This document shows positions 59,604 to 64,000 of a stretch of 64,000 bases of DNA, piece by piece. The translations under genes and the position numbers were made by a program. The stretch covers positions 1-64,000 of the forward strand of contig DATNID010000026.1 in assembly GCA_035604615.1 (NCBI GenBank), written 5' to 3'. This DNA comes from DATJLY01 sp035604615. GTDB taxonomy: Bacteria > Pseudomonadota > Alphaproteobacteria > ATCC43930 > CGMCC-115725. Numbering within the stretch: the stretch's first letter is position 1; each line of letters starts with the position of its first letter. The notes beneath the pieces were generated by a model. The model was not told the origin of the DNA and did no database searches. It worked only from the letters and a program-made list of their open reading frames with translations.

Positions 59604-61514
59604 ATGGCCGACAAGCACGAGAACAACCGCTCCAAGCTGCTGACCCGCCGCGCGCTGCTCCTCGCCGGGGGCCAGGCGGCGCTGCTCGGAACCGTGGCCG
59701 GGCGGCTCTATTTCCTCGAAGTGGTCCAGGCCGACCGCTACCAGATGCTGGCCGACGAGAACCGGATCAGCATCCGCCTGATCGCGCCGCCGCGCGGTCG
59801 CATCCTCGACCGGTTCGGCGTCCCGCTCGCCTCCAACCGCTCCACGTATCGCGCGCAGTTCATCGCCGATCAGAGCGGCGACATCGCCGCGACGCTCGAC
59901 GCGGTGGGCCGGCTGGTGCCGTTCAGCGACGGCGACCGCCGCCGCGTGCTCCACGACATCCGCGTCAAGCACGGCTTCGTGCCGGTGGTGCTCAAGGAGA
60001 ACATGAGCTGGGACGAGATGTCGCGCATCGAGGTCAACACCTTGGAGCTCGCCGGCGTCTCGATCGAGCAGGGCCTGATGCGCGACTATCCGTTCGCCGA
60101 CAAGGTTGCGCACGTGGTGGGCTATGTCGCGGCGGTGTCGGAGCAGGACCTCAGCGGCGACGACCCTCTCCTCGAGCTGCCCGATTTCCGCATCGGCAAG
60201 AACGGCGTCGAGAAGGCGTTCGACATCCAGCTGCGCGGCACCGCCGGCACCAGCCAGGTCGAGGTCAACGCGTTCGGCCAGGTGGTGCGCGAGCTGGCGC
60301 GCGAGGACGGGATGTCCGGGCAGGAGATTGTGCTCGGGCTCGACATGGCGTTGCAGGATCTGGCGATGCAGCGTTGCGCGGCAGAGGGCAGCGCGTCCTG
60401 CGTCCTCCTCGACCTGTGGACGGGCGAAGTCCTGGCGCTCGCCTCTTCGCCCAGCTACGACCCGGGCGCGTTCGCCGCGGGCCTGTCCGCCGCGGAATGG
60501 CAAAAGCTCGTTTCCGATCCCATGAATCCGCTGAGCCACAAGGCGATCAGCGGCACTTATGCGCCGGGATCGACCTTCAAGCCGATGGTGGCGATGGCGG
60601 CGCTCGACGCCGGGCTCATCACCCCCGACACCGAATTCTTCTGCCCGGGCGAGTTCACGCTCGGCAATGCCGTGTTCCATTGCTGGAAGAAAGGCGGGCA
60701 CGGCGCGATCTCGCTCAACCGCGCCATTCGCGAATCGTGCGACGTGTTCTTCTACCACACGGCCGATGTCTGCGGCATCGACCGTCTCGCCGCGATGGCC
60801 AACCGCTTCGGCCTCGGGGTCGAGCTCGGCATCGAGATTCCCGGCGAGCGCACCGGACTCATCCCGACGCGCGGCTGGAAGCTCGCCACCACGGGCGAGA
60901 CGTGGCAGCGCGGCGACACGATCAGCTGCGGCATCGGACAGGGCTATGTCAGCGCCACGCCGCTACAACTCGCAATCTATGTCGCGCGGATCGCGAGCGG
61001 GCGGCGGATCGCGCCGCGTCTGGTCCGTGCGCCGGGCGTGATGGCGAGCGGGGCCGATGCCGCGGCGGCGCCGAGCCAGGATTTCGCGTCGATGGCCATC
61101 GCGGAGAAGCACTTCGAGGCCGTGCGGCACGCCATGTGGAGCGTTGCGAACGAGCAGCACGGCACGGCCTACCACGCGCGCATAACCGAGCCCGGCCTGG
61201 AGATGGCCGGAAAGACCGGTACGGCGCAGGTCCACCACGTCAACAAGGAGGTGCGCGATCGCGGTATCGTCACCGGCACGAGTGTGCCGTGGAAGGATCG
61301 CGACCATGCGCTCTTCATCTCGTTCGCGCCGGCGGACGCGCCGCGTTACGCCTGCGCCGTCGTGGTGGAGCACGGCGGCGCCTCGGGCGGAGAGGGCGGC
61401 GCTGTGGCGGCGCCGATCGCGCGCGACGTGCTGATCTTGGCACAAAAGCGTGACCCGGTGCATCGCGTGCCCGAGACGCCGTTCGGCGCGCCCGCACGCC
61501 TGGCGCAGGGCTGA
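59604..61514 (+). CDS. mrdA: Penicillin-binding protein 2 (elongation transpeptidase)
   Basis: This class B transpeptidase of side-wall growth has 636 residues. A short cytoplasmic part and one membrane segment near 15-35 precede the pedestal domain (RILDRFGVPLASNRSTYRAQFI). The transpeptidase domain has the active-site Ser323 in GSTFKP, the SCD-type motif ESCDVFFYH and the KTGTAQVHH box. It ends in a short extension. rodA follows 11 bases later. Confidence 0.95.
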   Translation: MADKHENNRSKLLTRRALLLAGGQAALLGTVAGRLYFLEVVQADRYQMLADENRISIRLIAPPRGRILDRFGVPLASNRSTYRAQFIADQSGDIAATLDAVGRLVPFSDGDRRRVLHDIRVKHGFVPVVLKENMSWDEMSRIEVNTLELAGVSIEQGLMRDYPFADKVAHVVGYVAAVSEQDLSGDDPLLELPDFRIGKNGVEKAFDIQLRGTAGTSQVEVNAFGQVVRELAREDGMSGQEIVLGLDMALQDLAMQRCAAEGSASCVLLDLWTGEVLALASSPSYDPGAFAAGLSAAEWQKLVSDPMNPLSHKAISGTYAPGSTFKPMVAMAALDAGLITPDTEFFCPGEFTLGNAVFHCWKKGGHGAISLNRAIRESCDVFFYHTADVCGIDRLAAMANRFGLGVELGIEIPGERTGLIPTRGWKLATTGETWQRGDTISCGIGQGYVSATPLQLAIYVARIASGRRIAPRLVRAPGVMASGADAAAAPSQDFASMAIAEKHFEAVRHAMWSVANEQHGTAYHARITEPGLEMAGKTGTAQVHHVNKEVRDRGIVTGTSVPWKDRDHALFISFAPADAPRYACAVVVEHGGASGGEGGAVAAPIARDVLILAQKRDPVHRVPETPFGAPARLAQG

Positions 61515-61525
61515 GGGCGCGCGCC

Positions 61526-62674
61526 ATGGACCAACCGCTCGATTACGGCCGCTCGCGGCAGAGCATCGCGGTGAAGCTCCTGAGCCTCAATTGGGGCTTG
61601 GTGCTGCTGCTGGGCGTCGTCGCGGCGATCGGCATCGCCATGCTCTATTCGGCGGCCAATGGGAACTGGCAGCCGTGGGCCGCGAAGCAGGCGATGCGCT
61701 TCGGCGTCGCCGCGCTCGTGATGGTCGCGGCGGCGCTGGTGGATTTGCGCACCTGGCTCAGGATCGCCTATTGGTTCTATGGCATCGTCATGGTGCTGCT
61801 GATCGCGGTCGAGATCCGCGGCGCCGTCGGCATGGGGGCGCAGCGCTGGATCGATCTGGGCATCATCCAGATCCAGCCGTCCGAGCTGATGAAGATCGCG
61901 GCGATGATGGCGCTGGCGCGCTACTTCAACGGGCTCACCATCGAGGAGACAGCGCGGCCGTTGCGGCTCGTCGTGCCGGCGCTGCTCGTGCTCTTCCCGG
62001 CGGCGCTGGTGCTGAAGCAGCCCGATCTGGGCACCGCGATGATGCTGGCGCTGGGGGGCGCGGCGATGTTCTTTCTCGCCGGCGTGCGGCTGTGGCAGTT
62101 CGGACTGGTGATCGCGGGAGGCGTCGGCGCGGTGCCGATCGCCTGGCGCTTCCTGCGCGATTATCAGAAGAACCGCATCTACACCTTCCTCGATCCCGAG
62201 AACGATCCGCTTGGTGCGGGCTATCACAGCCTGCAATCGAAGATCGCGATCGGCTCGGGCGGCATCGGCGGCAAGGGCTTCCTGATGGGGACGCAGTCGC
62301 ATCTGAGCTTCCTGCCCGAGCGGCAGACCGACTTCATCTTCACCATGCTGGCCGAGGAATGGGGCCTCATCGGCGGGCTGGTGCTGCTCGGCCTCTATCT
62401 CCTGATCGTCGTTTACGGCTACGCGATCGCGTTCCGCTGCCGCAGCCATTTCGGGCGCCTCCTGGCGCTCGGCATCACCGTCAACCTGTTCCTCTACGTC
62501 TTCATCAACACGGCGATGGTGATGGGCCTCATCCCCGTCGTAGGCGTACCGCTGCCGCTCATCTCCTATGGCGGCACGGCGATGCTGACGGTGATGTTCG
62601 GGTTCGGCGTGCTGATGAGCGTCTATATTCACCGCGACGTGCGCATCGGCCGCTTCGGCGACGGTGGGGAGTGA
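61526..62674 (+). CDS. rodA: Peptidoglycan glycosyltransferase RodA
   Basis: The 382-residue SEDS-family polymerase has about ten membrane segments. Marks are AQRWIDLGIIQIQPSELMKIA, LKQPDLGTAMMLALGG, SQSHLSFLPERQTDFIF-like sequence (QSHLSFLPERQTDFIFTMLA) and GVPLPLISYGGTAMLTVM. It partners with PBP2 in the elongasome. It is the last gene of the mre cluster; tRNA-Lys follows. Confidence 0.95.
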   Translation: MDQPLDYGRSRQSIAVKLLSLNWGLVLLLGVVAAIGIAMLYSAANGNWQPWAAKQAMRFGVAALVMVAAALVDLRTWLRIAYWFYGIVMVLLIAVEIRGAVGMGAQRWIDLGIIQIQPSELMKIAAMMALARYFNGLTIEETARPLRLVVPALLVLFPAALVLKQPDLGTAMMLALGGAAMFFLAGVRLWQFGLVIAGGVGAVPIAWRFLRDYQKNRIYTFLDPENDPLGAGYHSLQSKIAIGSGGIGGKGFLMGTQSHLSFLPERQTDFIFTMLAEEWGLIGGLVLLGLYLLIVVYGYAIAFRCRSHFGRLLALGITVNLFLYVFINTAMVMGLIPVVGVPLPLISYGGTAMLTVMFGFGVLMSVYIHRDVRIGRFGDGGE

Positions 62675-62714
62675 CAGGCGCCAAGCGCCTTGCTATAGAC
62701 CGCGCCCCACCGAG

Positions 62715-62790
<76 letters not shown>

Positions 62791-62908
62791 TATCGCGAGT
62801 TCGTGTCGTGCAAGGCGAAGGGCATCAACCGCGTCGCCTGCGAAGGGGCGTCGAATCCGCCCGGCACGATCGAGTGGGAGTGACCGGTTCGAGATTTGCA
62901 CCGTACCG

Positions 62909-64000
62909 CTACTTGGCAGCCTCAACCGCTTCGTGCTCCGCTGGCGCAACGCGCTCCATCTTCGAGCCGGTGAAGAAATCGCCGAGCGCGTAATCCTCCG
63001 GCTTGCGGTGGACCAACAGCGGGTCGCATCCGCGCCGAATGTCGTCGATGGCGCGCAGGAGGTGGCGGCGCATGAGCACGACGGCGCGGTCGGTGGTGGC
63101 GAGGTTCTCGGTCGTGCGGTCGACGATGTCGCCCTGGCTTTCCACGACCCAGCGGTCGTGGTCATAGAAATTGGTGCCCATGCCGATGAAGGTCGAGGTC
63201 CGCATTTCCTCGCGGTCCTGGAGATAGCGGTTCCGCCTGTTGCGCGGCATGCGGTAGTCGGCATCGAGCCCCTGGCACATCATCATTTCCTGCAGCTTCA
63301 CGTCGACGGGCCCGCTACCGCGATAGTTGATGGCGAACTTCCAATGCGTCCGGTCGTCGATCGGCACATGCCAGTTTACGCTGTACCCGGTGTTCGCCTC
63401 GGGTGATTCGATCTCGGGGCGGACGAGCGGCCCGCCAACGAAGGCGGCGAGGTTGGGCATGATGAAATTGCCGGTGCGCACGTATTTTTCGCTGTCGCCG
63501 ATCAAGCGGGTGGTATCGATACGCAAGCCCCACGGCATCTCGGAGACGGTGATCGCCGGCGCGAGGTCGGCTTCGAAGCGGGCGTTGCTCAGGACCGAAT
63601 CCATGCCGATCCGGTGCAGGATCGAGAGATGCTGAGGATCGATATTGCCTTCGTTGCCTTGAAGATAGTTGCATTCGTGATGGAACTTTTTCGTCCATAC
63701 CTGCTCCCGGGGCGCCGAAAAGAAGGGGAATGGCGGCAGCGCTGGCGGCTCGCCCGGCCCGAGATAGGCCAGGATCAATCCCGGCACGTCGCGACAGGGA
63801 TATGCCGTGTGACGGATCTTGTCCTTGAAATCGCTGTGCGCCGGCTCGCCCGGCTGATGCAGACACCGCCCGTCAACGCCGAACAGCCATCCGTGATAGA
63901 CGCATCTGAGCCCGCCGTCCTCGATCCGGCCGTAGCTCAAATCCGCCTTGCGATGCGGGCAGTGAAGGCCAAGCAGGCCAGGACGTCCGGCTTGGTCTCG
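62909..64000 (-). CDS. Rieske aromatic ring-hydroxylating oxygenase, alpha subunit (5' end outside window)
   Basis: The frame is open to the right edge, giving the C-terminal 363 residues. The Rieske 2Fe-2S ligands are seen as CPH (LHCPHRKAD) and CVYHGW. The catalytic domain holds the iron-facing stretch NEGNIDPQHLSILHRIG, with an aspartate and histidines in the family spacing. The layout resembles phthalate 4,5-dioxygenase-type enzymes and related demethylases (Rieske domain, then the SRPBCC-like fold and a C-terminal helical end). It is oxygen-dependent and needs a reductase not present here. Confidence 0.87.
   Translation of the reverse strand, partial: RDQAGRPGLLGLHCPHRKADLSYGRIEDGGLRCVYHGWLFGVDGRCLHQPGEPAHSDFKDKIRHTAYPCRDVPGLILAYLGPGEPPALPPFPFFSAPREQVWTKKFHHECNYLQGNEGNIDPQHLSILHRIGMDSVLSNARFEADLAPAITVSEMPWGLRIDTTRLIGDSEKYVRTGNFIMPNLAAFVGGPLVRPEIESPEANTGYSVNWHVPIDDRTHWKFAINYRGSGPVDVKLQEMMMCQGLDADYRMPRNRRNRYLQDREEMRTSTFIGMGTNFYDHDRWVVESQGDIVDRTTENLATTDRAVVLMRRHLLRAIDDIRRGCDPLLVHRKPEDYALGDFFTGSKMERVAPAEHEAVEAAK

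Overview
The window is high-GC, densely coded bacterial chromosome. Several features point to an alphaproteobacterium, probably Rhodospirillales-like: a circularly permuted two-piece tmRNA with an ANDNFAQEALAA tag, an SspB-alpha adaptor, CpdR, GapR (DUF2312) beside DUF1244, DUF4169 and RHH_4 proteins beside fumC, a ribosomal L36 without the zinc ligands, an acetolactate synthase with GEASILMN in place of the usual GDG motif, and an mreBCD-pbp2-rodA cluster. The species cannot be named from the sequence.

Layout. 1-7.3 kb: a cell-surface or secretion locus. A truncated gene with the YLRNNPDL type of repeat diverges from a type I secretion ABC transporter, its HlyD adaptor and a protein built of 21 Sel1 repeats. 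7.2-14.4 kb: housekeeping and miscellaneous enzymes (GNAT, an N-formylglutamate amidohydrolase family protein, a lipoprotein, cpdR, tRNA-Val, a frameshifted DUF1330 gene, GST, a 2-hydroxyacid dehydrogenase, alaC, a methyltransferase). 14.4-26.3 kb: rpmJ with a clear terminator, glcDEF glycolate oxidase, a membrane protein with a glycosyltransferase, pyruvate kinase with glycerate 2-kinase, and the block FGase / DUF1244 / gapR / macrodomain. 26.1-32.5 kb: a long minus-strand run. In transcription order it holds the tmRNA gene ssrA, sspB only 13 bases behind it, class I fumarase, a TfoX-N protein, an ECF sigma / anti-sigma / periplasmic sensor trio, class II fumarase, and two small proteins. 32.6-40.1 kb: thyX, then a transport-like cluster with three NMT1-type periplasmic binding proteins but no permease or ATPase, a luciferase-like monooxygenase, a monoheme cytochrome and a frameshifted CocE-type hydrolase. 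40.2-50.9 kb: mrp, hflKC, degP, an inserted regulator and lipoprotein with a broken 3' copy of degP behind them, serB, miaA and ilvIHC. 52-54.8 kb: a lower-GC insert carrying a RelE/XRE toxin-antitoxin operon with a third gene, between a broken 5' copy and the intact copy of a branched-chain amino acid binding protein gene. 55.3-62.8 kb: leuA, mreB-mreC-mreD-pbp2-rodA and tRNA-Lys. The right edge cuts a Rieske ring-hydroxylating oxygenase.

How the genes work together. ilvIHC and leuA form most of the branched-chain amino acid branch. The mre-rod block builds the elongasome. glcDEF, glycerate 2-kinase and pyruvate kinase could carry C2 carbon to pyruvate if the missing glyoxylate-to-glycerate enzymes lie elsewhere. 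ssrA makes the degradation tag that SspB delivers to ClpXP, and here the two are arranged like one transcription unit.

The points most worth a second look are the ssrA-sspB linkage, palindromic REP-like repeats that supply the stop codons and C-terminal tails of genes, two loci where a partial gene copy flanks an inserted regulator, and the orphan binding-protein cluster. Two apparent frameshifts (DUF1330, CocE) may be real or may be assembly errors.
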